From JAVBWI01 sp036677445 (lineage in GTDB: Bacteria > Bacillota > Clostridia > Christensenellales > CAG-138): 64,000 bases of DNA. Position 1 is the first letter of the stretch. Every line of letters starts with the position of its first letter. The stretch spans positions 62,001 through 126,000 of the forward strand of contig JAVBWI010000014.1 in the NCBI GenBank assembly GCA_036677445.1, read 5' to 3'. The position numbers were made by a program, and so were the translations under genes. The notes beneath the pieces were generated by a model, which saw only the letters and a list, made by a program, of their open reading frames with translations, searched no databases and was not told the DNA's origin. Below, piece after piece: positions 40,745-49,788 of this stretch.

Positions 40745-43300
40745 ATGTCCACATTCTATGTAAACGGCGTTTCCCATACGGTGGAAGCGGCTATAAAGCT
40801 GATTTATTTCCTGCGCGATACGCTCAAGCTCACATCGGTAAAGGACGGCTGTACCGAAGGCGCGTGCGGCACCTGCATGGTACTGGCAGACGGCAAGCCG
40901 ACAAAGGCCTGTATACTGCGCACGGACCGGTTGGAAGGCAAACATATCGTGACGGTCGAAGGGCTTTCCCCACGGGAACGCGAGGTGTACGCTTACGCCT
41001 TTACCGAAGCGGGCGCGGTGCAGTGTGGTTTTTGCACGCCCGGCATGGTGATCAGCGCCAAGGGGCTGTTGGATCAGACGCTTACGCCCACGCGCGAACA
41101 GGTCAAGGACGCCATCAAAAACAACATCTGCCGCTGCACGGGCTACAAAAAGATAGAAGACGCCATACTGCTTGCCGCCGAATTTTTCCGGTCCGGCGCG
41201 CCGGTGGAGCATCGCGCCTTTACAGGGCTTGTGGGCGAGAATATGCACCGGGTGGATGCTGCGGAGAAATCACTGGGTACAGCCATTTATGCCGATGACG
41301 TTTACATGGAAGGCATGCTGTTGGGCGGCGCGAAGCGCAGCGCTTACCCGCGCGCGCGCATACTCGCCATAAATACGGAGAAGGCGAAGGCGCTGCCCGG
41401 CGTTTTCGCGGTGCTGACCGCGGCGGATATCCCCGGTGAAAACAAGATCGGCCACATCAAAAAGGATTGGGACGTTATCGTGCCCGTCGGCCATATTACG
41501 CACTACCTGGGCGACGCGGTGGCGGTAGTTGCGGCAGAGGACAGGGAGGCGCTGGAGCGGGCGCTGGAGCTCATTGAAGTGGAATACGAAGAGCTGGAGG
41601 CCGTATTTTCCCCGCAGCGCGCGCTGGAAGATGACGCGCCGCAGGTGCACGCTTTGGGCAATCTGCTTTTTGAGCAGCATCTTGTGCGCGGCGATGCGGA
41701 CAAGGCCATCAAAAACAGCAAATACGTCGTCACCAACCATTACAGCGTGCCCTTTACCGAACATGCGTTTTTGGAGCCGGAGTGCGCGGTCGCCTACCCG
41801 GAGGATGACGTTATGCACATCATCAGCGCCGATCAGGGCATTTACCAGACGCAGCATGAGTGCGCGGATATGCTGAACGTGCCTTTTGAAAAGGTGCGTG
41901 TCACTGCGGCGATGGTGGGAGGCGGCTTCGGCGGCAAGGAGGATATGAGCGTGCAGCACCATGCGGCGCTGCTCGCGCACCATACCGGGCGGCCGGTGAA
42001 GGTCAAGCTTAAGCGCGCGGAAAGCATGCTCGTGCACCCCAAGCGGCACGCCATGGAAATGGATTTTACCACCGCCTGCGACGAAAACGGGCGGCTGACC
42101 GCCATGAAAGCGGTGCTGATAGCGGATACCGGCGCATACGCGTCTTTGGGCGGCCCGGTGCTGCAGCGCGCCTGCACGCACGCGGCGGGGCCGTACAACT
42201 ACCAGGTGGTGGATATACTCGGCAAGGCGCTCTACACCAACAACCCGCCCGCGGGCGCGTTCCGCGGCTTCGGCGTGACGCAGAGCTGCTTTGCGACGGA
42301 GTGCAATCTCAATCAGCTTGCGGAGCTTGCAGGGCTTACGCCGTTCGAGTTTCGGTACCTGAACGCCATCCGTCCAGGGCAGGTGCTGCCCAACGGGCAG
42401 GTCGCGGATGAAACAACCGCGCTTGTCGAAACGCTGGACGCCGTGCGCGAAATATACGAAAAGAACCCCCAATGCGGCATCGCCTGCGCCATGAAAAACA
42501 GCGGCCTGGGCGTCGGTATCCCCGATACCGGCCGCAGCCGCATTGAGGTCAAGGGCGGCAAGGCGCATCTGTATTCCAGCGCGGCCTGCATCGGGCAGGG
42601 CATGGGTACCGTACAGGTGCAGATGTTCTGCGAAACCACCGGCATCACGCCGGACAGGGTGGTGTATGAAGCGCCGGATACCGCGCTCGCCCCCAACGCG
42701 GGCAACACCACGGCATCCCGCCAGACGCTGTTTACCGGCGAGGCGGTGGTGCGCGCGGCAAAGCAGCTGTTGGAAGCGATGGAGGAAGCGGGCTCGCTCG
42801 AGGCGCTTGAAGGCAAATCTTTCTTAGGTGAATATACGGGCATTACAGATAAGATCGGCGCGGAAAAAGTGAATCCCGTCAGCCATATCGCTTACGGCTA
42901 TGCCACGCATTTGATAGAGCTGGATGAAGAAGGGTTTGTCAAACGCGCCGTCGCCGCGCACGATGTTGGCCGCGCCATCAACCCCAAATCCATCGAGGGG
43001 CAAATCGAAGGCGGCGTGGTCATGAGCCTGGGGTATGCGCTCACCGAAGATTTCCCGCTGGATCACGGGCGGCCCTCCGCCAAGTTCGGCACATTGGGGC
43101 TGTTCAAGGCCAACAAAACGCCGGAGGTGGTCTCCCGTATTGTGGAAAAGAGCCGGGGCGGTTTGGCGCACGGCGCGAAGGGCATCGGCGAAATCTGCTC
43201 CATCCCGACGGCACCCGCAGTGGCGCTCGCCTATTACAACCGGGACGGAGAATTTCGCACAAAGCTGCCGCTGGAGGGCACGCCGTACAGCAAAAAGTAA
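40745..43300 (+). CDS. Selenium-dependent xanthine dehydrogenase-type molybdenum hydroxylase (fused Fe-S and Mo domains)
   Basis: The 851 residues join a two-cluster [2Fe-2S] domain (about 1-155; cysteines in GCTEGACGTC and CGFCTPG...CRCTGY) to a molybdopterin domain. Mo-site motifs are VGGGFGGKED near residue 390, AGAFRGFGVTQ near residue 504 and the catalytic glutamate in HGAKGIGEIC near residue 810. This fused layout matches the selenium-dependent hydroxylases that carry a labile Se ligand on molybdenum. It lacks an FAD domain. SelD, YqeB, YqeC and MocA homologues nearby support the selenium assignment. The likely substrate is xanthine or another N-heterocycle. Confidence 0.9.
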   Translation: MSTFYVNGVSHTVEAAIKLIYFLRDTLKLTSVKDGCTEGACGTCMVLADGKPTKACILRTDRLEGKHIVTVEGLSPREREVYAYAFTEAGAVQCGFCTPGMVISAKGLLDQTLTPTREQVKDAIKNNICRCTGYKKIEDAILLAAEFFRSGAPVEHRAFTGLVGENMHRVDAAEKSLGTAIYADDVYMEGMLLGGAKRSAYPRARILAINTEKAKALPGVFAVLTAADIPGENKIGHIKKDWDVIVPVGHITHYLGDAVAVVAAEDREALERALELIEVEYEELEAVFSPQRALEDDAPQVHALGNLLFEQHLVRGDADKAIKNSKYVVTNHYSVPFTEHAFLEPECAVAYPEDDVMHIISADQGIYQTQHECADMLNVPFEKVRVTAAMVGGGFGGKEDMSVQHHAALLAHHTGRPVKVKLKRAESMLVHPKRHAMEMDFTTACDENGRLTAMKAVLIADTGAYASLGGPVLQRACTHAAGPYNYQVVDILGKALYTNNPPAGAFRGFGVTQSCFATECNLNQLAELAGLTPFEFRYLNAIRPGQVLPNGQVADETTALVETLDAVREIYEKNPQCGIACAMKNSGLGVGIPDTGRSRIEVKGGKAHLYSSAACIGQGMGTVQVQMFCETTGITPDRVVYEAPDTALAPNAGNTTASRQTLFTGEAVVRAAKQLLEAMEEAGSLEALEGKSFLGEYTGITDKIGAEKVNPVSHIAYGYATHLIELDEEGFVKRAVAAHDVGRAINPKSIEGQIEGGVVMSLGYALTEDFPLDHGRPSAKFGTLGLFKANKTPEVVSRIVEKSRGGLAHGAKGIGEICSIPTAPAVALAYYNRDGEFRTKLPLEGTPYSKK

Positions 43301-43357
43301 TAAAAAATGCCCGTGCGGCACAATTAGCCGCATAGGCGAAACAAGGCTCATTTGAGA

Positions 43358-43951
43358 TTATTGCTCGCCTAAAAGCTCGCGCAGGGTTTCCGTGACGTCC
43401 ACGTCGATGAGCTCCCGTTCGTCCTCGACGTTGCAGTAGAGCAGCTTGTCCTCGTTGGATTTGATGACCTCGTTGCCGCCCATGTCGCCCTCAAGCGCCT
43501 TAAGCGCCGGGAAATACGCCTGCGGAAACACGCAGGGGTTGCCCCGCCGCCCGGCAAAGCCCATGGTGACGATATGGTCCGGGTGCTCCCGGAACATGTT
43601 CAACTCGCGCAGTATGGTTTCCTGCCGCAGCAGCGGCTGGTCCGCAACAAGAAACAGCAGCGCGTCCGCGTCGGATAGCGCATCCATGCCGATATGGATG
43701 GTGTGGCTCAGGCCCATTTCGGGATTTTGGTTGTTTTTGACGATAAACCCGCGGTTCTTTGCCATTTCAATGATTTCAGGGTACTGCGTTACGACCACGA
43801 CGCGGTAGAACTCTTCCGACGGTATGACGTTGAGCGCGTGCTCGGCAAGCGTTACGCCGTCCAGCTTGACAGAGAGCTTGTTGCTGCCAAAGCGCCGGGC
43901 ATAGCCCGCCGCCATCAGTACGCAGCCGATTTTGAAAGGTGAATCCTGCAT
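43358..43951 (-). CDS. mocA: Molybdenum cofactor cytidylyltransferase-type nucleotidyltransferase
   Basis: This 197-residue MobA-like enzyme has the signature LMAAGYARRFGSNKL near residue 11 and metal site VADQPLL near residue 103. MocA adds CMP to molybdopterin for xanthine dehydrogenase-family enzymes, and the position between two hydroxylase genes fits. The ATG at 43951 follows AAGGGGG. It is on the opposite strand, converging on the Se-XDH gene and diverging from xdhA. Confidence 0.88.
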   Translation of the reverse strand: MQDSPFKIGCVLMAAGYARRFGSNKLSVKLDGVTLAEHALNVIPSEEFYRVVVVTQYPEIIEMAKNRGFIVKNNQNPEMGLSHTIHIGMDALSDADALLFLVADQPLLRQETILRELNMFREHPDHIVTMGFAGRRGNPCVFPQAYFPALKALEGDMGGNEVIKSNEDKLLYCNVEDERELIDVDVTETLRELLGEQ

Positions 43952-44139
43952 GGTTTCCCCCTTGGATAATCTCTTTCCAGTATACCCGCTTTGCCTTTTG
44001 AAAATCAACTTGTGTGACTGCGCTGCCAAAGCGTTATATATAAAATAGATAGCGTCGATACTATGTTTTGCTAAAAGAGAATGTTATAATAAAAAAAATA
44101 AGCTGGCAACAAAAATTGTTTGCATGGAGGTCATAACGT

Positions 44140-46425
44140 ATGAGCGTAGGGAAAAGCGTACCCCGTGTGGACGCGTTCGATAAAGTGACCGGCCGGGCCA
44201 AGTACACCGACGACCTGGTGGATAAAAGCGCGCTCATCGCGAAGGTGCTGCATTCCACCATTGGCAACGGGCTGGTGGTCAAAATGGATACCAGCGAGGC
44301 GGAGAAAATCCCCGGCGTGGTGAAGATCGTGACCTGCTTTGACGTGCCGGATATCGCCTTCCCGACGGCGGGGCATCCGTGGTCGACGGACATACACCAT
44401 CAGGATGTTGCCGACCGGTTTCTTTTGAATAAGCGCGTGCGCCTGTATGGCGACGACATCGCCGCCGTTGTGGCGGAAGATGAAGTCGCCGCCTCGCGCG
44501 CGCTGCGCGCGATAAAGGTAGAATATGAGGAATACCCCGTCATTCTCGACCCCATGGAGGCCATGAAGGACGGCGTCAATCGGCTTCATGACGAATACCC
44601 CAACAACATACTCGCGCATACCGGCTTTGAAGACGGGAATTTTGAGGAAGCCATCCAAGAGGATGGCCTGGTGCGCGTGGAGGGCTGGTACGAGACCCCT
44701 ACCGTGCAGCATTGCCATATCGAAGCGCCGGTTTCCTACGCGTATATAGAAGGCGGGCGTATCGTGGTCGTAAGTTCCACACAGATTCCGCACATCACGC
44801 GTCGCGTGGTGGCTCAGGCGCTGGGGTTGCCCTGGGGCAAGGTGCGTATTATCAAGCCTTATATCGGCGGCGGCTTTGGGAACAAGCAGGATGTGCTTTA
44901 CGAACCGCTCAACGCGTATTTGTGCCAGCAGGTGGGCGGGCGGCTGGTCAAGCTGGAATTGACGCGTGAGGAGACATTCTTCGCGACGCGCGTGCGCCAC
45001 GCGATCAAATTCCACATCACCTCTTATGTCCGGCCAAACGGCAGGATCGTCGCACGCAGCGCTCAGCTGTATTCCAACCAGGGCGCGTACGCCTCCCACG
45101 GGCACAGCATCACCTCCAAGGCGATGACGGGCTTCCGGCAGCTGTATAACGACGAAAAAGCCAAAAAGGTGGAAGGCTATACCGTTTATACCAATATTCC
45201 TTCCGGCGGCGCTATGCGCGGCTACGGTACGCCGCAATCCATATTCGCGGTGGAAAGCCACGCGGAGGATACCGCGCGGGCGCTCAACATGGACCCCATT
45301 GCTTTCCGGCAAATGAACATGATGCCGCAGGGCTGGACGGACCCGTTCTCCCAAAACGTCAATTATTTCGACAGCTTCAACCAGTGCATCGAAAAGGGAA
45401 AAGAGTACATCCATTGGGATGAAAAACGCAGGCTGTATGAAAACCAGACCGGCCCTGTCCGCCGCGGCGTGGGCATGTCGCTGTTGTGGTACAATACGGG
45501 CGTTTGGCCTATTTCGCTGGAGGTTTCCTCCTGCCGTATGGTACTTAACCAGGACGGCTCCGTACAGATACAGCTGGGCGAGACGGAAATAGGCCAGGGC
45601 GCGGATACCGCCTTTGCCCAGATGACCGCTACCACATTGGGAATCCCGTTTGAAAACGTGCATGTCGTAAGCACCCAGGATACCGATATTACCCCGTTCG
45701 GCACCGGCGCTTACGCCTCGCGGCAGACGTACGTGGGCGGCATGGCCGTCAAGCAGACGGCGACCATGCTCAAGGAAAGAATACTCAACTACGCGCATGA
45801 CCTGGAGCGCATGCAGGTGTATGACCTGGATATCGTGGACGGCAACATCATCCACAAGCCGACAGGCAACGTGCTGCGCACGCTTGCCGAGCTTGCTGGC
45901 GAGGCGTTCTACAGCATGATGCATGCTGAGCACCTCACGGCGGAATCCACCTACCAGTGTAAGACCAACGCTTACAGCTTTGGCTGCGCCTTTGCGGAGG
46001 TGGAAGTGGATATCCCGCTCGGAAAAGTGAAGCTCTTAAACCTTATTAACGTGCACGACTGCGGTCAGCTCATCAACCCCCAGCTTGCCCAAGCGCAGGT
46101 GCACGGCGGTATGAGCATGGCCATCGGCTACGGTTTGAGCGAGCAAATGCTCTTTGACGAAAAAACGGGCAAGCCGCTCAACGACAATTTGCTCGATTAC
46201 AAGCTCTCCACGTTCATGGATCACCCGCATCTTGAGGCACAGTTCGTGGAAAACTACGAGCCGACCAGCGCTTACGGCACAAAGGCGTTGGGTGAACCGC
46301 CCACCGTGCCCGGCGCGCCCGCCATACGTAACGCGGTGCTGCATGCCACGGGCGTCGCCGTCAACAGAATACCGATGACCCCTCATGTGCTGTTTCCGAA
46401 ATTCAAGGAAGCAGGCCTGATTTGA
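44140..46425 (+). CDS. xdhA: Xanthine dehydrogenase-family molybdopterin-binding subunit
   Basis: This 761-residue large subunit has an N-terminal hammerhead domain (GKSVPRVDAFDKVTGRAKYT at the start), then molybdopterin motifs YIGGGFGNKQD near residue 245 and GGAMRGYGTPQ near residue 355. The catalytic glutamate is in TKALGEPP near residue 720. GGAGG precedes the ATG. The FAD and Fe-S subunits follow in the same operon, giving a three-subunit enzyme distinct from the fused Se-XDH. A -10 TATAAT lies at about 44090. The substrate is not predictable from sequence. Confidence 0.92.
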   Translation: MSVGKSVPRVDAFDKVTGRAKYTDDLVDKSALIAKVLHSTIGNGLVVKMDTSEAEKIPGVVKIVTCFDVPDIAFPTAGHPWSTDIHHQDVADRFLLNKRVRLYGDDIAAVVAEDEVAASRALRAIKVEYEEYPVILDPMEAMKDGVNRLHDEYPNNILAHTGFEDGNFEEAIQEDGLVRVEGWYETPTVQHCHIEAPVSYAYIEGGRIVVVSSTQIPHITRRVVAQALGLPWGKVRIIKPYIGGGFGNKQDVLYEPLNAYLCQQVGGRLVKLELTREETFFATRVRHAIKFHITSYVRPNGRIVARSAQLYSNQGAYASHGHSITSKAMTGFRQLYNDEKAKKVEGYTVYTNIPSGGAMRGYGTPQSIFAVESHAEDTARALNMDPIAFRQMNMMPQGWTDPFSQNVNYFDSFNQCIEKGKEYIHWDEKRRLYENQTGPVRRGVGMSLLWYNTGVWPISLEVSSCRMVLNQDGSVQIQLGETEIGQGADTAFAQMTATTLGIPFENVHVVSTQDTDITPFGTGAYASRQTYVGGMAVKQTATMLKERILNYAHDLERMQVYDLDIVDGNIIHKPTGNVLRTLAELAGEAFYSMMHAEHLTAESTYQCKTNAYSFGCAFAEVEVDIPLGKVKLLNLINVHDCGQLINPQLAQAQVHGGMSMAIGYGLSEQMLFDEKTGKPLNDNLLDYKLSTFMDHPHLEAQFVENYEPTSAYGTKALGEPPTVPGAPAIRNAVLHATGVAVNRIPMTPHVLFPKFKEAGLI

Positions 46426-46448
46426 ACAGGGAAGGAAGGTAGAAAAGC

Positions 46449-47330
46449 ATGTATGATATCGAAGCCCTGTACGAAGCAACATCCGTAGCGCATGCGATTG
46501 CACTCCTGCAGGAGCATACCGAGGCAAAGATCATAGCGGGCGGCAGCGATGTGCTCATACAAATGCGCGAGGGCAAGCTGGCGGGCAGCACATTGGTCAG
46601 CATACAAAAGCTCGACGAGCTGCGCGGCGTAAGCATGGATGACGACGGCACGCTCCGCATCCTCCCCATGACAAGCTTTTCCCATATCACGCGGGATCCG
46701 CTCATTCAGAAATACATCAATGTGTTGGGCGAAGCGGTGGATCAGGTCGGCGGCCCCCAGGTACGCAACATCGGCACCATCGGCGGCAACACCTGCAACG
46801 GCGTGACGTCGGCCGACTCCGGCTCGACGCTTGTCGCATGGGACGCGATTATGGAAATGACAGGCCCCGACGGCGTGCGGCAGCTGCCCATACGCGAGTT
46901 TTATGTGAAGGCGGGCAAGGTCGCACTGAGGCCCGCGGAGCTGTTGACCGCCATCCTCATCAAAAAAGAGAGCTACGAAAACTGCTTTGGCCACTACATC
47001 AAGTATGCCATGCGCAGCGCTATGGATATCGCGACGCTGGGCTGTTCTGTAAACGTGCGGCTCTCGCCGGATAAAAAAACGGTGGAGCGTATGCGGGTAG
47101 GATTTGGCGTTGCCGGCCCCGTGCCGATGCGCGCGCCCACCGCGGAGGAAGCCGCAAACGGCAAGCCGGTTTCGAAGGAAATTGTCGAGGCGGCCGGAAA
47201 GGCGGCGCTATTGGATGTCAACCCCCGTACGAGCTGGCGCGCAAGCAAGGAACTGCGCCTGCAACTGGTGGAAGAACTCACAAAACGCGCGTTTGCGCGC
47301 ACAATCGAGCTTGCTGGAGGTACGCTATGA
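46449..47330 (+). CDS. xdhB: FAD-binding subunit of xanthine dehydrogenase family
   Basis: This 293-residue FAD-binding type 2 subunit has IIAGGSDVLIQMREGK near residue 29 and the isoalloxazine-contact motif RNIGTIGGNTCNG near residue 105, plus the CO-dehydrogenase flavoprotein C-terminal domain. It passes electrons from the Fe-S subunit to NAD or another acceptor. GGAAGG precedes the ATG. Its stop overlaps the start of xdhC (ATGA). Confidence 0.93.
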   Translation: MYDIEALYEATSVAHAIALLQEHTEAKIIAGGSDVLIQMREGKLAGSTLVSIQKLDELRGVSMDDDGTLRILPMTSFSHITRDPLIQKYINVLGEAVDQVGGPQVRNIGTIGGNTCNGVTSADSGSTLVAWDAIMEMTGPDGVRQLPIREFYVKAGKVALRPAELLTAILIKKESYENCFGHYIKYAMRSAMDIATLGCSVNVRLSPDKKTVERMRVGFGVAGPVPMRAPTAEEAANGKPVSKEIVEAAGKAALLDVNPRTSWRASKELRLQLVEELTKRAFARTIELAGGTL

Positions 47331-47812
47331 TTCAGAGGCAGCTTGTACGTTGTACCATTAACGGCAAACAGACCGAGGCCATGGTGGATGTGCGCGCGTC
47401 GCTTACCGATATGCTGCGCAACGATTACCGGCTGACCAGCGTCAAAAAGGGCTGCGAGGTGGGCGAGTGCGGCGCCTGTAACGTCATCATCGACGGCGAG
47501 TGCTTCAATTCCTGCATTTATCTTGCGATCTGGGCGGACGGCAAAAACATCCGCACGTTGGAAAGCCTGTTGGGGCCAAACGGCGAGCTTGCGGATATCC
47601 AGCAGGCGTTCATAGACGAGGGCGCGGTGCAGTGCGGCTTCTGTACGCCGGGCTTTATTATGACGGCGGTGGAAATACTTGAAACCGGCAGGGAATACAC
47701 CCGCGATGAACTGAGGAAACTGCTTGCCGGGCACCTTTGCAGGTGTACAGGATATGAAAACATATTGAACGCCGTGGAAAAGACGATGAAAAAGCGGCTG
47801 GGTATCCAATAA
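47327..47812 (+). CDS. xdhC: [2Fe-2S] subunit of xanthine dehydrogenase family
   Basis: This 161-residue iron-sulfur subunit has the plant-type cluster cysteines in KGCEVGECGACNV near residue 45 and the second cluster in CGFCTPGF and CRCTGY. It carries electrons from the Mo site to FAD. It is translationally coupled to xdhB by a 4-base overlap. A terminator follows. In some naming schemes xdhC denotes a maturation factor; here it means the Fe-S subunit. Confidence 0.94.
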   Translation: MIQRQLVRCTINGKQTEAMVDVRASLTDMLRNDYRLTSVKKGCEVGECGACNVIIDGECFNSCIYLAIWADGKNIRTLESLLGPNGELADIQQAFIDEGAVQCGFCTPGFIMTAVEILETGREYTRDELRKLLAGHLCRCTGYENILNAVEKTMKKRLGIQ

Positions 47813-47824
47813 GCCGCCAAAACC

Positions 47825-47852
47825 AAAAGGAGGCGCAGCGCCTCCTTTTTTA
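47825..47852. terminator. Terminator between xdhC and the converging regulator
   Basis: AAAAGGAGGCGC/GCGCCTCCTTTT (47825-47849) is a long perfect palindromic stem with T runs on both strands, suited to bidirectional termination. Confidence 0.85.
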
Positions 47853-47865
47853 TATGCCACTATTC

Positions 47866-48213
47866 TCAGTGCGGAAACCGTTCGTCAAACAGCCTTTGCG
47901 CCGCCTCGTTGAGCGCGGCGACATAACCGGAATAGCTTTGAAGCAGCGCTTCGGCCTCCTCCGTAAGCATCGCGCCGCCGCCGTGCTGGCCTCCGGTCGT
48001 GCTTTTCAAAAGCGCAAACCCCAGCGCTTCTTCGCTTGCCTTTACGATGCGCCACGCCTTGGAATAGGCCATATCCATGGAAGCGGCAGCTGCGCGCAAG
48101 GAACTGAGCTCGCGTACACGTAAAAGCAGCTCCGCGATGCCGGGGCCGAAACATTTGCTTTTTGTATACAGCCGTACCGAAAGCACCGGCCGCATGTCGC
48201 CTGCATATTTCAT
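47866..48213 (-). CDS. ModE-like winged-helix regulator without molybdate-binding domain
   Basis: These 115 residues match the N-terminal LysR-like winged-helix domain of ModE (ELSSLRAAAASMDMAYSKAWRIV near residue 40, then TTGGQHGGGAMLTEEAEALL). No molbindin domains follow. It may sense nothing directly or act with a partner. It diverges from yqeC across a shared promoter region with an inverted repeat. The -10 at 48220 would place the transcript start at about the ATG at 48213, so the mRNA may be leaderless or the start may be the ATG at 48195. Confidence 0.85.
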   Translation of the reverse strand: MKYAGDMRPVLSVRLYTKSKCFGPGIAELLLRVRELSSLRAAAASMDMAYSKAWRIVKASEEALGFALLKSTTGGQHGGGAMLTEEAEALLQSYSGYVAALNEAAQRLFDERFPH

Positions 48214-48219
48214 GTATAC

Positions 48220-48286
48220 ATTGTATCCTACGCCTTCGCCGGTTGACAAGTGCGGATTGCGGGTGTTATTCTTAAAAAAGAATAAC
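48220..48286. promoter_or_regulatory. Divergent promoters and operator between the regulator and yqeC
   Basis: Plus strand: TTGACA (48243-48248), 17 bases and TTATTC (48266-48271). Minus strand: TTGTCA (48244-48249), 18 bases and TACAAT (48220-48225). A perfect inverted repeat GTTATTCTT-aaaa-AAGAATAAC (48265-48286) covers the plus -10. It is a likely operator, and the adjacent ModE-like protein is the natural candidate to bind it. Confidence 0.65.
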
Positions 48287-48308
48287 GAAACTGGAGCAAG
48301 GAACCGCC

Positions 48309-48980
48309 ATGCGCCTGCATGAGGCACTGCATATATTGCCCGGCGTCACCGCAATGATCGGCGGCGGCGGCAAAACCACGCTGCTGCTGCGCCTGGCGGA
48401 GGAACTGAAGGCGCAGGGGCGCGTGATCGTATGCGCCACGGCCAAAATGTTCCCGCCCCCCAATATACCCACGCTGTTATCTCCTGATGCTGATAAAATC
48501 GCGTCGGCGCTGCAAACGCACCCCGTACTCTGCGTGGGGCATCAGGCACCGGAGGGCAAGCTGACCTTGCCGCTGACGGAAATTGGCAGCCTGACCGGCC
48601 TTGCCGACTATGTGCTGGCGGAGGCGGACGGTTCAAAGGGCCTACCGCTCAAGGCCCACGCGCCGCACGAGCCTGTCATGCCGCAGGAAGCAGCGCGCAG
48701 GATATTGGTGATAGGCATAGACGGCATCGGCCGCCCGATTCGCGAAGCGGCGCACAGGCCGCAGCTGTATGCGGCTATTCTGGGTACGGGTCCCGATCAT
48801 ATCATTACCGCGCGGGACGCGGCGTATGTCGCCGCGGCGGAAAACCTGCACGATTTGGTATTCATTAACAAAGTTGAAACGGCTGCGCAGCACGAACAGG
48901 CAAGAACGCTTGCGGCGTATTTTTCCTGCCCCGTCGTCGCGGGCGCACTGCAAAAAGAAGGGGAACTATGCTTGTTGTAA
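48309..48980 (+). CDS. yqeC: Selenium cofactor maturation protein YqeC
   Basis: This 223-residue P-loop protein has Walker A MIGGGGKTTLLLRLAEEL near residue 16 and ADGSKGLPLKAHAPHEPV near residue 107. YqeC homologues occur only with selenium-dependent molybdenum hydroxylases and are required for making or inserting the labile selenium cofactor. A purine-rich AAGGAA precedes the ATG. It overlaps yqeB by 13 bases. Confidence 0.9.
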   Translation: MRLHEALHILPGVTAMIGGGGKTTLLLRLAEELKAQGRVIVCATAKMFPPPNIPTLLSPDADKIASALQTHPVLCVGHQAPEGKLTLPLTEIGSLTGLADYVLAEADGSKGLPLKAHAPHEPVMPQEAARRILVIGIDGIGRPIREAAHRPQLYAAILGTGPDHIITARDAAYVAAAENLHDLVFINKVETAAQHEQARTLAAYFSCPVVAGALQKEGELCLL

Positions 48981-49771
48981 TCAAAGGCGCGGGCGATATC
49001 GCCACCGGCGTCGCCCTGCGGCTGTATCACGCGCGCTTTCAAGTTGTTATGACGGAGATCCAACGTCCTACCGCCATACGCAGGGCCGTGTGCTTTTCGC
49101 GCGCCGTCACGGAGGGGAAGGCTACCGTCGAGGATGTTACGGCGGAGCTTGCGCAAAATGCGCAGGAAGTAAATAGCGTGCTTTCGCGAGGCAATATCGC
49201 CGTGCTGGCGGACCCGGAGGCCGCCTGCGTACCCTTGCTGCGCCCGGACGCCGTGGTGGACGCCGTGCTCGCCAAAGCGAACCTTGGCACGCGCATCACG
49301 GATGCGCCGGTGGTCGTGGGCGTTGGGCCGGGCTTTACGGCCGGCGTTGACTGCCACGCCGTGGTGGAAACGCAGCGCGGGCATGCTCTGGGCCGCGTCA
49401 TCACAGCGGGTTCTGCATCGCCCAATACGGGCGTGCCCGGCAATATCGGCGGCTATACGGTGGAGCGCATATTGCGCGCGCCGCAGGACGGCATATTTGA
49501 GCAGGCGCTGGATATCGGCGCAGAGGTGCGGGCGGGGGATATCGCGGGCTATGTGGACGGTATGCCCATGCGCGCCGCAATCGCGGGCATACTGCGCGGC
49601 ATACTGTCCGATGGCACGCCGGTACACAAAGGCATGAAAAGCGGGGACGTGGACCCGCGCTGCAAGATAGAGCATTGTTACACCGTATCCGATAAGGCGC
49701 TGTCCGTAGGCGGCGGGGTGCTGGAAGCGATTTTGCGCTTCACGCCGCAGAACTTGATCAGCTTGCGATAA
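48968..49771 (+). CDS. yqeB: Selenium-dependent hydroxylase accessory protein YqeB
   Basis: This 267-residue protein begins with a Rossmann-like VVIKGAGDIATGVALRLYHA. It is related to XdhC/CoxI maturation factors, which insert a terminal sulfur on molybdenum. In YqeB the role is thought to involve selenium instead. HCYTVSDKALSVGGGVLEAI near the end is characteristic. The start overlaps yqeC, and selD follows by 17 bases. Confidence 0.9.
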   Translation: MLVVIKGAGDIATGVALRLYHARFQVVMTEIQRPTAIRRAVCFSRAVTEGKATVEDVTAELAQNAQEVNSVLSRGNIAVLADPEAACVPLLRPDAVVDAVLAKANLGTRITDAPVVVGVGPGFTAGVDCHAVVETQRGHALGRVITAGSASPNTGVPGNIGGYTVERILRAPQDGIFEQALDIGAEVRAGDIAGYVDGMPMRAAIAGILRGILSDGTPVHKGMKSGDVDPRCKIEHCYTVSDKALSVGGGVLEAILRFTPQNLISLR

Positions 49772-49788
49772 AGCATAAGGAGAATACC

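Noticed and set aside
44131..45933. 600-codon open frame on the strand opposite xdhA
   Set aside because: It mirrors the xdhA coding sequence; the GC-rich third positions of the real gene keep the opposite frame open. No ribosome site or family motif.
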